From the NCBI GenBank assembly GCA_028707695.1, contig JAQWAL010000003.1:32824-96823 (forward strand): a DNA stretch of 64,000 bases, written 5' to 3'. The first letter of the stretch is position 1. Each line of letters begins with the position of its first letter. Source of the stretch: Bacteroidales bacterium (GTDB lineage Bacteria > Bacteroidota > Bacteroidia > Bacteroidales > UBA932). This document shows positions 9,020 through 17,856 of the stretch, one piece after another. The notes under the pieces are model-generated. The model was given only the letters and a program-made list of their open reading frames with translations, was not told the DNA's origin and did no database searches. Position numbers and translations under genes: made by a program.

Positions 9020-10558
9020 TCAAATGTTGCATTCTACCTTGTAAATATCCGTTCTTCTATCTTTCAGGTTGCGTACACTGCCGTAGTTGTGCAATTCCCT
9101 TAGCAAATCAAGGTCCACATCGGAAATCAATATCATTTCTGTGTTGGGTGTTGCTTCCGATTTAATGCCGTTTACCGGAAAAGGGAAATCACATGGAGTG
9201 AATACCATGGATTGAGAGTACTGGATATCCATGTTTTGGACCTTTGGTAAATTGCCGACGCTTCCTGTTATTGCTACAAAACATTCATTCTCGATAGCTC
9301 TAGATTGTGCACAGAACCTAACCCTGGAAAATCCATTTTGGGTGTCTGTCAAAAATGGAACAAACAGTATTTCCATACCTTTCTCTGCCAATATCCTTCC
9401 AAGTTCTGGAAATTCAACATCATAGCAGATAAGTACTCCTATCTTGCCTGCATCTGTGTCAAAAACCTTGATTTGGTCTCCCCCTTTGAGCCCCCACACC
9501 CTGTCTTCGTCGGGAGTCACGTGAATCTTTTCGTACCGTTCCATTGTACCGTCCCTACGGCAAAGGTAGCCTACATTATAGAGTTCACCTTTTATCATCT
9601 CTGGCATACTGCCGGTTATTATGTTTACGTTGTATGAGACAGCAAGCCGGGAGAGTTTATTGGCAATTTCCTGGGTGTATTTTGCAAGCTCCCTTATGGC
9701 ATCGGGTTCACTTAGGTGATTGAATTCTGCCATTATTGGTGCATTGAAAAACTCCGGAAACAATACAAAGTCACTTTTGTAGCTGCTTAAGGCATCTACA
9801 AAAAATTCGGCCTGCTCCATGATCTCATCTACATTTTTGTATGGTCTCATTTGCCACTGGATGAGTCCCAACCTGACAACCCTTTTGTTGAGTTGGGTTT
9901 TCAAAGAGCTTTTTTGGTAGTATATGTTGTCCCATCTAAGCAGCAGTGCAAATTCCTTTGACAAAATGTCTCCTTCCAAATATCCTTTAAGTATCCTCAA
10001 GGGATAGAAATCATTTGAAAGCTGGAAGTCGATTACAGGATCGGCAATTTCCCTGGATTTGACTTTTGCAATATACTCTTTTGGGGAAATTTCATTGGAG
10101 TATTTATGGTAGTTAGGCATCCTTCCTCCAAATACAATCCCTTTTAGGTTTTTTTGTTCACAAAGTTCCTTCCTGTAATCGTATAGCCTTCTCCCAAGCC
10201 TTAGTCCCCTGAATTCCGGTTTTATGAAAACATCTATGCCATATAAAATATCTCCGTATTTGTTATGAGTGTCAAATGTGTAGTTGGCTGTTATCTCTTT
10301 GTATGTGTGGGGCTCTTCTGTAAGAGGTTGCTTTACAATAATTGACAGTGCACAACCTGCAATATGGTTGTTCACTTTTACCACTACCTGTCCTTCCGGA
10401 AAAATCTTAAGCAATTTCTCTATGTGCGCTTCTTTCCAGTAAGAGCCAGGCATGTGTTTGTAAGATTCAATCATTGCCTCTTTGAGCTCTTGGTAATCTT
10501 CAATTGTAAGATATGCCAGTTCTATATTGATGTTTTGTTCGTTGTTGTCCTTTTCCAT
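9020..10558 (-). CDS. GNAT N-acetyltransferase / carbon-nitrogen hydrolase fusion
   Basis: Two enzymes in one chain of about 512 residues. The N-terminal half (about 10-200) is a GNAT acyltransferase with the acyl-CoA loop in FRGLRLGRRLYDYR. The C-terminal half (about 215-500) is a nitrilase-superfamily amidohydrolase with the Glu-Lys-Cys triad in FPEFFNAPI, YEKIHVTPDE and GVLICYDVEFPE. This architecture recurs in Bacteroidota; the substrate is not established, but amide or N-acyl compounds are likely. The start MEKDNNEQ is preferred; it follows the Crp-family stop by 10 bases, so the two are probably co-transcribed. Confidence 0.9.
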   Translation of the reverse strand: MEKDNNEQNINIELAYLTIEDYQELKEAMIESYKHMPGSYWKEAHIEKLLKIFPEGQVVVKVNNHIAGCALSIIVKQPLTEEPHTYKEITANYTFDTHNKYGDILYGIDVFIKPEFRGLRLGRRLYDYRKELCEQKNLKGIVFGGRMPNYHKYSNEISPKEYIAKVKSREIADPVIDFQLSNDFYPLRILKGYLEGDILSKEFALLLRWDNIYYQKSSLKTQLNKRVVRLGLIQWQMRPYKNVDEIMEQAEFFVDALSSYKSDFVLFPEFFNAPIMAEFNHLSEPDAIRELAKYTQEIANKLSRLAVSYNVNIITGSMPEMIKGELYNVGYLCRRDGTMERYEKIHVTPDEDRVWGLKGGDQIKVFDTDAGKIGVLICYDVEFPELGRILAEKGMEILFVPFLTDTQNGFSRVRFCAQSRAIENECFVAITGSVGNLPKVQNMDIQYSQSMVFTPCDFPFPVNGIKSEATPNTEMILISDVDLDLLRELHNYGSVRNLKDRRTDIYKVECNI

Positions 10559-10568
10559 ATTTAGAAAA

Positions 10569-11264
10569 TTATCCGTGTGCAGAAAGTTCTTTAAGGATAT
10601 GCTTGTCAATAATAACAATGTCCTTGTCCCGGAGTTGAATTATCTTGTCTTTCTCCAATGCCTTTAACACTTTTATTGCGTTTTCGGTTGAAATCCCGGC
10701 AAAACCGGCAATCTCCTTTCTGCTTAAAAGTAAGAATATATCTGGGTGTTGTGCTTTTATGTCATTCAAATAGAGTAACACTTTTGCCATTTTGCCATTC
10801 ATTTGGTTGAACAACAATGTGTGAAGTGATGAGTACAAGATAGAGTTATTTTGGCAGTATTTGGTTACAATGGAAGTTGCAAATGATCCATTTATTTGGC
10901 AGACAGAAGAGATTGCAGCTTTCTCTACAAGCATGGTATGGCACTCCGAAAGGCAAACGGTGGAGTATTCAAAATTGCCTTTAGTGAAAACAGACGAAAG
11001 TCCAATGAAATCTCCTGGAGCGGATATCCTTATATTGAGATTTTTGCCCCTGTCTCCCTCTAAGTAAACTTTTGCCACACCATTTACCAAAAAAAGAATG
11101 TAAGAGGCAAACATCCCTTGCTTTGTGAGGTTTTCCCCTTTCCTGAATTTTACTTGTGTCCTGGAAGATTTTACAATGGCAAGCTCTTGAGGTGAAAGGT
11201 TTGAAAAACAGGGTGCAGTTATGTCACAAATATAATCTGTGTCGTTTTCCTTTATGTTTTTCAT
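10569..11264 (-). CDS. Crp/Fnr-family transcriptional regulator
   Basis: Cytoplasmic one-component regulator: N-terminal cyclic-nucleotide-binding-type beta-roll (about 20-130), dimerisation helix, and C-terminal winged helix with SRKEIAGFAGISTENAIKV as the HTH. Cysteines occur (CDITAPC, CLSEC, C in VCQI), but no FNR-like N-terminal four-cysteine set is evident, so the effector is unknown. Start chosen at MKNIKENDTD. Upstream of the GNAT-nitrilase fusion and divergent from the M20 peptidase; either is a plausible target. Confidence 0.9.
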   Translation of the reverse strand: MKNIKENDTDYICDITAPCFSNLSPQELAIVKSSRTQVKFRKGENLTKQGMFASYILFLVNGVAKVYLEGDRGKNLNIRISAPGDFIGLSSVFTKGNFEYSTVCLSECHTMLVEKAAISSVCQINGSFATSIVTKYCQNNSILYSSLHTLLFNQMNGKMAKVLLYLNDIKAQHPDIFLLLSRKEIAGFAGISTENAIKVLKALEKDKIIQLRDKDIVIIDKHILKELSAHG

Positions 11265-11352
11265 GGTTGTTGCAACTATTTGTGTAGAGTGCAAATTTAA
11301 TTTTTTTTCCTATATTTAAGTTCTTATGCCAATGATCAAGTAAGCTAATATT

Positions 11353-12756
11353 ATGAAATTTATTAAAATACTCTTTTTTTTATTGTTTGTCACTAAAGTG
11401 TTGTTGGCAGACAATGATGTAACAAAATATTCCAAAGCAATCCAATTGTTGAGTGAGTATATTGGGATAGAGTCTGTTTCTGGGAATGAGAACGAGGCTG
11501 CATATTTCATGGCTAAAAAATGCAGGGATGCAGGATTTGTCGTAGAATATATAAATGACCAACCGGGGTCGGTCAATTTTGCTGCTTCGTTGTATCCATT
11601 GTCTTGGGGAAAGCCTAATATCATATTCCATAACCACATGGATGTAGTGCCTGAGGGAAAACACGAAAATTGGAATTATACTCCATATGGCGGCGTTGTG
11701 GACAGTGGCAAGGTTTGGGGCAGAGGTTCCATGGACAACAAAGGATTGGCTATTATACAGTTTTTTGCAGTAAGTAATTTTATGGAGATTGCATATGAAA
11801 AAGAACTACCTTTCAATGTTACAATTCTTTTTGTATCCGGGGAAGAGACCGGAGGAGAGACGGGAAGCATGATTGTCTCAAATGTGTTGTTAAATAAATT
11901 TTCTCCCGCCGTTGTGATAGGAGAGGGTGGTGCAGGCATGGATGATTTGGGGTTTTTGACAAAGAAGAACCCTGTATTTGGAATAACAATAGCTGAGAAA
12001 CAAAATGTATGGCTAAAGTTAAGTTGGAAGACAGAAGTGGCGGGACACGCTTCAATTGCAGAGGGTGATTATGCAAGCATGTTGATGATTAATGGGTTGC
12101 ATAAGTTATTAAACAGTTCCATGCCAGTTATTGTAACTCAAGAGGCCCAGCTGATGTTCTCTTCTTTGGGCGAGGTTGTTGGAGGTGTAAAGGGCTCTGT
12201 TATGAAAAAATCGGATTCCAAGGTCTTCCGGAAAATAATTGATGTAATTTCCAGGGATGATCCTGAAATCAGGGATTTGGTTACCAATAAAATCACTTTG
12301 ACCTCTATTGACGGGGGCACACCCACAGCAATTAACCAAAGTTCCAATATAGAGAGTGCTTTTTTGGATGTCAGGCTATTGCCCGGCACGTCTGTAGAAG
12401 AAATTATTGCTTATATCCATGAAGTTGTAGATGATTCTGTTCTTGAAATAGAAATCTTGACCGAAGGAGCTGCTTCCAGGGGTACAATGCCTGAGTATTT
12501 TTTTGATATGTTAGCGGATGCTTTGGTAGGGGAATATAAAAATTCAAAGGTTATACCAATGCTTTTCCCGGCATCTACCGATAATAATTTTTTCAGGAAA
12601 TTTGGTGTGCCTGTTTATGGTTTGAATCCGTTCATGGTCTCAGGCGAACAGTTAAAGGCTATTCATAACTACAATGAATTCATAGATGTGGAAGATGTTG
12701 ACAGAGGAATTTCTGTCTTTACATCTTTCTTGTCCAAGGTTCTTGATCAGGAATAA
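11353..12756 (+). CDS. M20-family metallopeptidase (secreted)
   Basis: Zinc-dependent peptidase or deacylase of the M20/M25/M40 family. Residues 1-19 (MKFIKILFFLLFVTKVLLA) form a signal peptide. Metal and catalytic motifs are intact: HNHMDVVPEG, GRGSMDNKG, the EE pair in SGEETGGETGS, and a late histidine in AIHNYNEFIDVED. A lid/dimerisation insert lies between, with HASIAEGDYAS. Length 467 fits. Probably acts on peptides in the periplasm; exact specificity is open. Divergent from the Crp-like gene. Confidence 0.88.
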   Translation: MKFIKILFFLLFVTKVLLADNDVTKYSKAIQLLSEYIGIESVSGNENEAAYFMAKKCRDAGFVVEYINDQPGSVNFAASLYPLSWGKPNIIFHNHMDVVPEGKHENWNYTPYGGVVDSGKVWGRGSMDNKGLAIIQFFAVSNFMEIAYEKELPFNVTILFVSGEETGGETGSMIVSNVLLNKFSPAVVIGEGGAGMDDLGFLTKKNPVFGITIAEKQNVWLKLSWKTEVAGHASIAEGDYASMLMINGLHKLLNSSMPVIVTQEAQLMFSSLGEVVGGVKGSVMKKSDSKVFRKIIDVISRDDPEIRDLVTNKITLTSIDGGTPTAINQSSNIESAFLDVRLLPGTSVEEIIAYIHEVVDDSVLEIEILTEGAASRGTMPEYFFDMLADALVGEYKNSKVIPMLFPASTDNNFFRKFGVPVYGLNPFMVSGEQLKAIHNYNEFIDVEDVDRGISVFTSFLSKVLDQE

Positions 12757-12804
12757 AACTGTTACATATCATTTTTTTTGTTGACCAGGCAGGAGAGTAA
12801 TTTC

Positions 12805-12835
12805 TTGTCCGATAGTTTGTTGTTCAATATCTTTG
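12805..12835 (+). promoter_or_regulatory. Putative promoter of thioredoxin-like gene and trxB
   Basis: TTG at 12805-12807 and TATCTTTG at 12828-12835 with a 20-base spacer; the -7 element matches TAnnTTTG. It lies 34 bases before the ATG of the thioredoxin-like gene. Confidence 0.5.
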
Positions 12836-12869
12836 CAGTGTAAAAATTATTTAACTAAAAAAAGAAAAG

Positions 12870-13223
12870 ATGTTGTACACAAATTTGAATCATATTGAAT
12901 CTGCATCTCAGCATGCAAAGATATTGTCAGAAAATGAGAACGTAATGGTAATATGTGGCAGGATGGGGCCAATGTGTATTCCTGTATATGAAATAGCAGA
13001 GGAGTTGGAAGGAGATTACAAACATGTCAAGTTCTTTGATATGGAATTTGACAATCCGGAATCTCATGTGATAAGGAATCTGCCGGAGGTGAGAGGTTTT
13101 ATGGGTATTCCTTTTACCATTTATTACAAGAACGGTAAAGTGGTCAAGGCTACATCAAGTATCCAGAACAGAAGCCAAGTAACAGCAATCCTGAATGAAT
13201 ATTTCGGAGCTCCTTCAAAATAA
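12870..13223 (+). CDS. Thioredoxin-like protein lacking the CXXC motif
   Basis: A 117-residue thioredoxin-fold protein. The later fold landmarks are present, such as the cis-proline in FMGIPFTIYYKNGKVV. At the active-site position the sequence is CGRMGPMCIP: GP is retained but the flanking Cys residues are displaced, giving Cys29 and Cys36 in CX6C spacing instead of CGPC. It is not a standard dithiol thioredoxin; it may use one cysteine, form a wider disulfide, or be a partner of TrxB. It lies 6 bases upstream of trxB, so they form an operon. Confidence 0.8.
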   Translation: MLYTNLNHIESASQHAKILSENENVMVICGRMGPMCIPVYEIAEELEGDYKHVKFFDMEFDNPESHVIRNLPEVRGFMGIPFTIYYKNGKVVKATSSIQNRSQVTAILNEYFGAPSK

Positions 13224-13229
13224 TTTGAT

Positions 13230-14165
13230 ATGGAAAGACCGAATCATTACGATGTGATAATATTAGGGGCAGGACCTGCCGGCTTGACTGCCGGCATTTA
13301 CCTATCCCGTGCCAAAATGAAAGCTTTGGTTATAAGTGAAGGTGTGGTTGGAGGTCAAATGGTGCTTACCCATGAGATTGCAAATTACCCGGGAGTTGAA
13401 AACATAAGTGGGTACCAGCTTGCCAACATCATGAAAAAGCAGGCAAAAAGTTTTGGCTGTGAAATCCGTTCAAACACAAATATTGTGAACATGCAATTGG
13501 ACGGAGATGTGAAAATGGTGGAAATAGAAAATGGGGAGAGTTTTACTTCTGATGCAATCATTATATCTTCCGGAGGCAGGTCGCGTACGCTTGGTGTAAA
13601 TGGGGAGGATAAGTTCAAAGGAAAGGGTATATCTTATTGTGCGACCTGTGACGGAGATTTCTTTACAGGCAAAAGGATTTTTGTTGTAGGAGGAGGTAAC
13701 TCAGCCCTTGAAGAGGCGGTCTCATTGACAAAGTATGCTTCCCATGTTACAATAGTTCATCAATTTGATCATTTCCAGGCGTTTGAGCATGCAATTGAAG
13801 AGGCTAAGAAAAACCCCAAGATAGACTTTATCATGGAGTCAACGATAGTATCTTTTAACGGTGATGAAAAACTAGATTCTGTGGATATAAAAAATATTCC
13901 TTCCGGAAAGATAGAAAACCATAAAACAGACGGGGTTTTCGTGTTTATCGGATATGTTCCAAACAGTGAATCTGTAAAGGATATTGTTGAAACAAACCAA
14001 TGGGGGGAAATAGTCGTAAAAAGTGATATGTCAACTTCTTTGCCAGGAGTTTACGCTGCCGGTGACAGTACTGCAAAAAGGTACCGGCAAGTGACAACTG
14101 CTGTTGGAGATGGTACAATTGCAGCTCTTGCCGCTTCTGGCTACGTGAATGATCTTAAGAAATAG
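13230..14165 (+). CDS. trxB: Thioredoxin reductase
   Basis: FAD- and NADPH-dependent reductase of thioredoxin. The FAD motif ILGAGPAGLTAG lies at about 11-22, the redox CATC at Cys137-Cys140 (GISYCATCDGD), the NADPH motif VVGGGNSALEEA at about 152-163, and the C-terminal FAD motif GVYAAGDSTAKRYRQ near the end. Normal low-molecular-weight TrxB length of 311. Co-transcribed with the thioredoxin-like gene; a terminator follows. Confidence 0.95.
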   Translation: MERPNHYDVIILGAGPAGLTAGIYLSRAKMKALVISEGVVGGQMVLTHEIANYPGVENISGYQLANIMKKQAKSFGCEIRSNTNIVNMQLDGDVKMVEIENGESFTSDAIIISSGGRSRTLGVNGEDKFKGKGISYCATCDGDFFTGKRIFVVGGGNSALEEAVSLTKYASHVTIVHQFDHFQAFEHAIEEAKKNPKIDFIMESTIVSFNGDEKLDSVDIKNIPSGKIENHKTDGVFVFIGYVPNSESVKDIVETNQWGEIVVKSDMSTSLPGVYAAGDSTAKRYRQVTTAVGDGTIAALAASGYVNDLKK

Positions 14166-14188
14166 TTGAGGTCAAAGAACATCCTGAT

Positions 14189-14220
14189 AAGAACGGTTTT
14201 TAATCAAAATCGTTCTTTTT
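14189..14220. terminator. Bidirectional terminator between trxB and the PsiE-like gene
   Basis: AAGAACGGTTTT and AAAATCGTTCTT form a 12-bp hairpin (one wobble pair) with a 5-base loop, followed by a T-run for the plus strand and preceded by a run of T in the opposite sense. It overlaps the last codons of the convergent PsiE-like gene. Confidence 0.8.
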
Positions 14221-14619
14221 TATCAAATAGTATCCACCTGCCAAGGATATGATGAGGGCTGCCAATCCCAAGTTTGTCACACCATCAGTGTCGTTGAAAT
14301 CAAAAGCTATGAGTTTGCGGCCTATTGCAATCAAACCAATCAACAATATGTTCAATACTTTTATGGAGTGTTTCTGAACATAAACAGAGAAAGTATCTAT
14401 GAGCTCTATTGCTATCAGGATATTGAAAAACACGGGCAATACCTCTTTTAGCAATGCATTTGATATGAGCAACCTGCCTTCTGTGTTGCTCCCACTTACT
14501 ATGGAGACTCCAAACTGGTAGACCAGCTCAATTATTTCAACTACTATGTAGCTGACAAGGATAAAGACAAGGAAAGTAAATACTACTTTCTCGAACTTTT
14601 TTATAGTGTGCATCAACAT
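14200..14619 (-). CDS. PsiE-family-like membrane protein
   Basis: A 139-residue inner-membrane protein with about four helices: 11-34 (VVFTFLVFILVSYIVVEIIELV), 55-75, 82-100 and 115-132. It resembles the phosphate-starvation-inducible PsiE family, including IKVLNILLIGLIAIGRKLIAFD. Function is unknown. It lies 32 bases downstream of the deformylase-like gene, possibly the last gene of that run. Confidence 0.7.
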   Translation of the reverse strand: MLMHTIKKFEKVVFTFLVFILVSYIVVEIIELVYQFGVSIVSGSNTEGRLLISNALLKEVLPVFFNILIAIELIDTFSVYVQKHSIKVLNILLIGLIAIGRKLIAFDFNDTDGVTNLGLAALIISLAGGYYLIKKNDFD

Positions 14620-14651
14620 GGCAGTGTGTGTTTTATTATAGATTAATTGGA

Positions 14652-15275
14652 TTATAAATGGTCATAAAAGAGGATTCCCCTCAAATGGTCAATTTCATGC
14701 TGGAAAATCACTGCAGTATAACCCTCTACAAGCTCCCTTTTTATCTCTCCTGAAAGAGTATTGTATTCAATCATGATTGCATACGACCTATTCTTGGTAG
14801 TGCCCCTGATATCAGGAACTGAAAGGCAACCCTCCCTGCAATCTTGTTTCATTTTTGAATAACCTGAAATCACCGGATTCAGGTATGATTCAAAAGGTTC
14901 TCCTTCTTTGTCAAATCTTTGAACCAGAATAACATTCCGGGATATTCCAATTTGGGGGGCTGCTATACCAACTCCCATTGAGGCAGAGTCAGTTACTGTT
15001 GAGTACATCCGTGCTATAAGATGTTCAATAGTTTGTATGTCTTTGCCTGGAATGATATCTCTGCTTTGTTTCCTAAGAACCAGTGAGTCTTGTAGGTTGT
15101 CAGTTTGCAAAACTCTCATTGGTTTGCTTGTATCTGCAGATTCAATGAGTTCTATTTCCAATTTATCCAAACTACCCGATATATTGTTGCCGGAGAGGTT
15201 TGTTAGTTGGGACTTGCAACCGATTATTGCAATAAGCAGTAATAATGATGCTAATATGGTTAGTGATTTTTTCAT
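14652..15275 (-). CDS. Peptide-deformylase-like lipoprotein
   Basis: The three peptide deformylase motifs are intact: GVGIAAPQIG (101-110), EGCLS (148-152, Cys metal ligand) and HEIDH (193-197). Normally this enzyme removes the formyl group from nascent proteins in the cytoplasm. Here the chain starts with MKKSLTILASLLLLIAIIGC, a lipoprotein signal ending in a lipobox Cys20, plus about 55 extra residues before the catalytic core. It is therefore predicted to be exported and lipid-anchored, and a separate cytoplasmic Def should exist elsewhere. Substrate in the periplasm is unknown. It follows sua5 by 3 bases. Confidence 0.85.
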   Translation of the reverse strand: MKKSLTILASLLLLIAIIGCKSQLTNLSGNNISGSLDKLEIELIESADTSKPMRVLQTDNLQDSLVLRKQSRDIIPGKDIQTIEHLIARMYSTVTDSASMGVGIAAPQIGISRNVILVQRFDKEGEPFESYLNPVISGYSKMKQDCREGCLSVPDIRGTTKNRSYAIMIEYNTLSGEIKRELVEGYTAVIFQHEIDHLRGILFYDHL

Positions 15276-15278
15276 TTT

Positions 15279-16256
15279 TCAATTATTGTAACGGAATGAT
15301 GCTTTGGTGAGTTTGTCCATGATTGCCTTGGCAATTCCATCTCCTGGAACTGGCTCTGCAATGATAATATCTACGTTGGGATCTTCTTCCAGTCGGTGGA
15401 GTATATCAAAGAGGTTTACAGCAGCTTCTTTCAGGTCTGCTTTTGTGGATAGGAATTCTGTTTTTGAAAACCCTTCGTGCACGATTCCTGTAAATGATAT
15501 GAAAGCTGCCTTTTTGGTGGGTTCGATTGAATCCAATATTTTACGTATGCTTTTAAAATCTTGATTGTCAGAAATGTAAATAGGCTTTTCGGGGCTATAG
15601 TGAGATTTTAGCAATCCTGGTGATGCAAGTGGTGCGCTACTGGTTTTGGTTTTGGAAGCAGGCAGAACTTGTTCCAAATCCTTGAATGTTATGAAGCCTT
15701 CCCTTAGGATAACAAAACCATCTGGGTTAAGGGAAATTACTGTTGATTCTATCCCTACTTTACAGGGACCTCCATCCAAGATATAATCAATATCTTTAAG
15801 CTGTTTTTTGACATGGTTGGCTGTTGTGGGGCTGATTCTTCCAAATTTGTTTGCACTCGGAGCCGCTATAGGCTTGCCCGATTTTTCAATAAGGTTGAGT
15901 GCTATCTCATTGTCTGGCATTCTTATCCCTACTGTTGGCAACCCGGAAGTAACTACATCTGGTACCAAATCACTTTTTGGCAGAACGATTGTCAAAGGTC
16001 CTGGCCAGAATTTTTTTGCAAGTTCGGTTACCCGGTTGTCCTTGGTTGTTGTGAGACTGTGAATTTGTTCCATGGATGCTATATGGACAATCAGCGGATC
16101 AAACGATGGCCGTTCTTTTTCTACAAAAATCCTGGCAACAGCTTGAGCATTTGTGGCATCAGCACCCAACCCGTATACTGTTTCCGTGGGAAATGCTACC
16201 AAACCTCCTTGCTTTATGATTTGTGCGGCCTTATTGATATCTACATCTTTTCTCAT
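15279..16256 (-). CDS. L-threonylcarbamoyladenylate synthase, Sua5 type
   Basis: Makes threonylcarbamoyl-AMP from threonine, bicarbonate and ATP for the tRNA t6A modification. The YrdC domain (about 1-205) includes [29 protein letters not shown] and [11 protein letters not shown]; a linker and a Sua5 C-terminal domain (about 215-325) follow. The 325-residue two-domain length separates it from the single-domain TsaC. Start overlaps the ppa stop as ATGA, indicating coupling. Confidence 0.95.
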   Translation of the reverse strand: MRKDVDINKAAQIIKQGGLVAFPTETVYGLGADATNAQAVARIFVEKERPSFDPLIVHIASMEQIHSLTTTKDNRVTELAKKFWPGPLTIVLPKSDLVPDVVTSGLPTVGIRMPDNEIALNLIEKSGKPIAAPSANKFGRISPTTANHVKKQLKDIDYILDGGPCKVGIESTVISLNPDGFVILREGFITFKDLEQVLPASKTKTSSAPLASPGLLKSHYSPEKPIYISDNQDFKSIRKILDSIEPTKKAAFISFTGIVHEGFSKTEFLSTKADLKEAAVNLFDILHRLEEDPNVDIIIAEPVPGDGIAKAIMDKLTKASFRYNN

Positions 16257-16819
16257 TTGGAGTTGGAGTTGTCTGTTTGGTCACGTATAAGTTTATCGTA
16301 AAGATCGAAACTATCTTTGAGAATCTCTATAGCAGTCTCTTTGTCAAAGAAGTCCTTGACCACGACTGTCTTGTTTTCCAATTTTGTGTAATCTTCAAAA
16401 AAGTTCATCATCTCTGACCTTGAGTGCGGAGGTAGTTCTGAAATGTCGTTGTAATGGCTGACACTAGGGTCTCCTGCTGCAACAGCAATCAGTTTGTCAT
16501 CTGCTTCTCCATTATCCAGCATTCTCATGACTCCGATGATTTTAGCTGGTACAATGCAGAGTGGTACCAATTCAATCTGGGATAAGATAAGGATGTCCAA
16601 AGGGTCTTTGTCGTCGCAATAAGTTTGAGGTATAAAGCCATAATTGGCCGGGTAATATACAGATGAATACAAAACCCTGTCAAGGATCAGCAGTCCGTTT
16701 TTTTTATCCAGTTCGTATTTTGCACGTGACCCTTTTGGGATTTCTATGATCCCGTTGACTATTTCGGGGGTGTTTTCCCCAGGGTTGACACAGTGCCATG
16801 GATTGTAATTAGCGCTCAT
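16253..16819 (-). CDS. ppa: Inorganic pyrophosphatase, family I
   Basis: Hydrolyses pyrophosphate to phosphate in the cytoplasm. Family I hallmarks are [26 protein letters not shown] and the metal-binding DDKDPLDIL. The start MSANYNPWH is preferred over an in-frame Met eight codons earlier. It overlaps the S41 gene end by 11 bases and sua5 by 4. A -7-like element inside the S41 gene end suggests its own promoter. Confidence 0.95.
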   Translation of the reverse strand: MSANYNPWHCVNPGENTPEIVNGIIEIPKGSRAKYELDKKNGLLILDRVLYSSVYYPANYGFIPQTYCDDKDPLDILILSQIELVPLCIVPAKIIGVMRMLDNGEADDKLIAVAAGDPSVSHYNDISELPPHSRSEMMNFFEDYTKLENKTVVVKDFFDKETAIEILKDSFDLYDKLIRDQTDNSNSK

Positions 16820-17855
16820 AACTATTGTCTGTTCTCTGTGCAAAGTTAGTTATTTTATCCAATGCAAGTTCCAATATCTCATCCCTTGTGGAGTGAAGCC
16901 AATTCATCTGGCAGTAATGGTCTGGTTCAACACCTTCCTCTGCATAATTGACTTTTTTCAAATCATATGATTGTGTTATGGAAAACCGGTATGTCCATCC
17001 GTTTGGAAGTTGTCCTCCGTTAGGCAAACCTCCTCCTCCGCCAGTTTTGTCTCCAATCAAATAAATATTGTCCATGGCTTTGGTAGCCAAAGCAAAAAAT
17101 GTGGAGGCGCTGTATGACCCTCTGTCTATCAACACAATTATAGGCTTGTCAATATATCGTGCCTTTCCTGAAGGAGAGATGTAAAATGGTTCGAAGGGAC
17201 CGAAATCTTCTCGTCCCGGGCCATTTCTTGTCCTGTTGTACATTACCAGTGATTTGGTGTTGGTAAAACGGCTCAGCAGTTTCAATATGTTTACAAAATT
17301 TCCTCCTCCATTTTCCCTTAGGTCAATTATTAAACCTATGGTATTCCCGTACCTTTCCAATATGTAGTCAAGGTCGCTTTCTGAGATATCCCCCAGGAAA
17401 GTCTTGTACCTTATGTATCCAATGTTGTGCTTTTTGACAAATCCATGTTGGAAAACTCCTGTGGTGTATTCGGTTTCGTATATGTAATATTTTTGGACAA
17501 TCTTATAATCGAAGTTATCCATTTCGTTCTTGCTCTGGTTGTAACGGGAAATATTGAATGGGGACATAAGGTTTGTGTGGTCGTCCCTTAGTTCGTTTAG
17601 CATGCTTCCAAGTATATAGAAAAGTGAGTCTTGACTTATACCTGAATTTAATTTTGGTCGGTAAGCCTGCCTGACGGAATCCCAATCTACTTTTTTCAAG
17701 CTGAAGTAGGCATATTTCCGATCTACTTCGTTCCATAAGTAATCGAAATTGACAAACGGGTCTGTAGAGGCGAGGTCTTTTCCAAAAAACCATTTTGTGC
17801 ATGAGCAATTTGCAAGAACAAGTATCAAAAATATTAATTTAAACCAGCTTTTCAT
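16809..17855 (-). CDS. S41-family peptidase lipoprotein
   Basis: C-terminal-processing-type serine peptidase. [19 protein letters not shown] carries a lipoprotein signal. The tail-specific N-terminal helical part (about 30-110) includes [24 protein letters not shown] residues; the catalytic part has the [11 protein letters not shown] strand and the serine in [26 protein letters not shown] loop follows. Predicted outer- or inner-membrane-anchored periplasmic peptidase. It is 1 base downstream of the beta-barrel gene. Confidence 0.88.
   Translation of the reverse strand: MKSWFKLIFLILVLANCSCTKWFFGKDLASTDPFVNFDYLWNEVDRKYAYFSLKKVDWDSVRQAYRPKLNSGISQDSLFYILGSMLNELRDDHTNLMSPFNISRYNQSKNEMDNFDYKIVQKYYIYETEYTTGVFQHGFVKKHNIGYIRYKTFLGDISESDLDYILERYGNTIGLIIDLRENGGGNFVNILKLLSRFTNTKSLVMYNRTRNGPGREDFGPFEPFYISPSGKARYIDKPIIVLIDRGSYSASTFFALATKAMDNIYLIGDKTGGGGGLPNGGQLPNGWTYRFSITQSYDLKKVNYAEEGVEPDHYCQMNWLHSTRDEILELALDKITNFAQRTDNSYER
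16841..16848 (-). promoter_or_regulatory. Putative internal -7 element for ppa
   Basis: TAACTTTG on the minus strand inside the 3' end of the S41 gene, 21 bases before the ppa ATG. It would let ppa-sua5-def be expressed independently. No clear -33 element at ideal spacing. Confidence 0.4.
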
Positions 17856-17856
17856 T

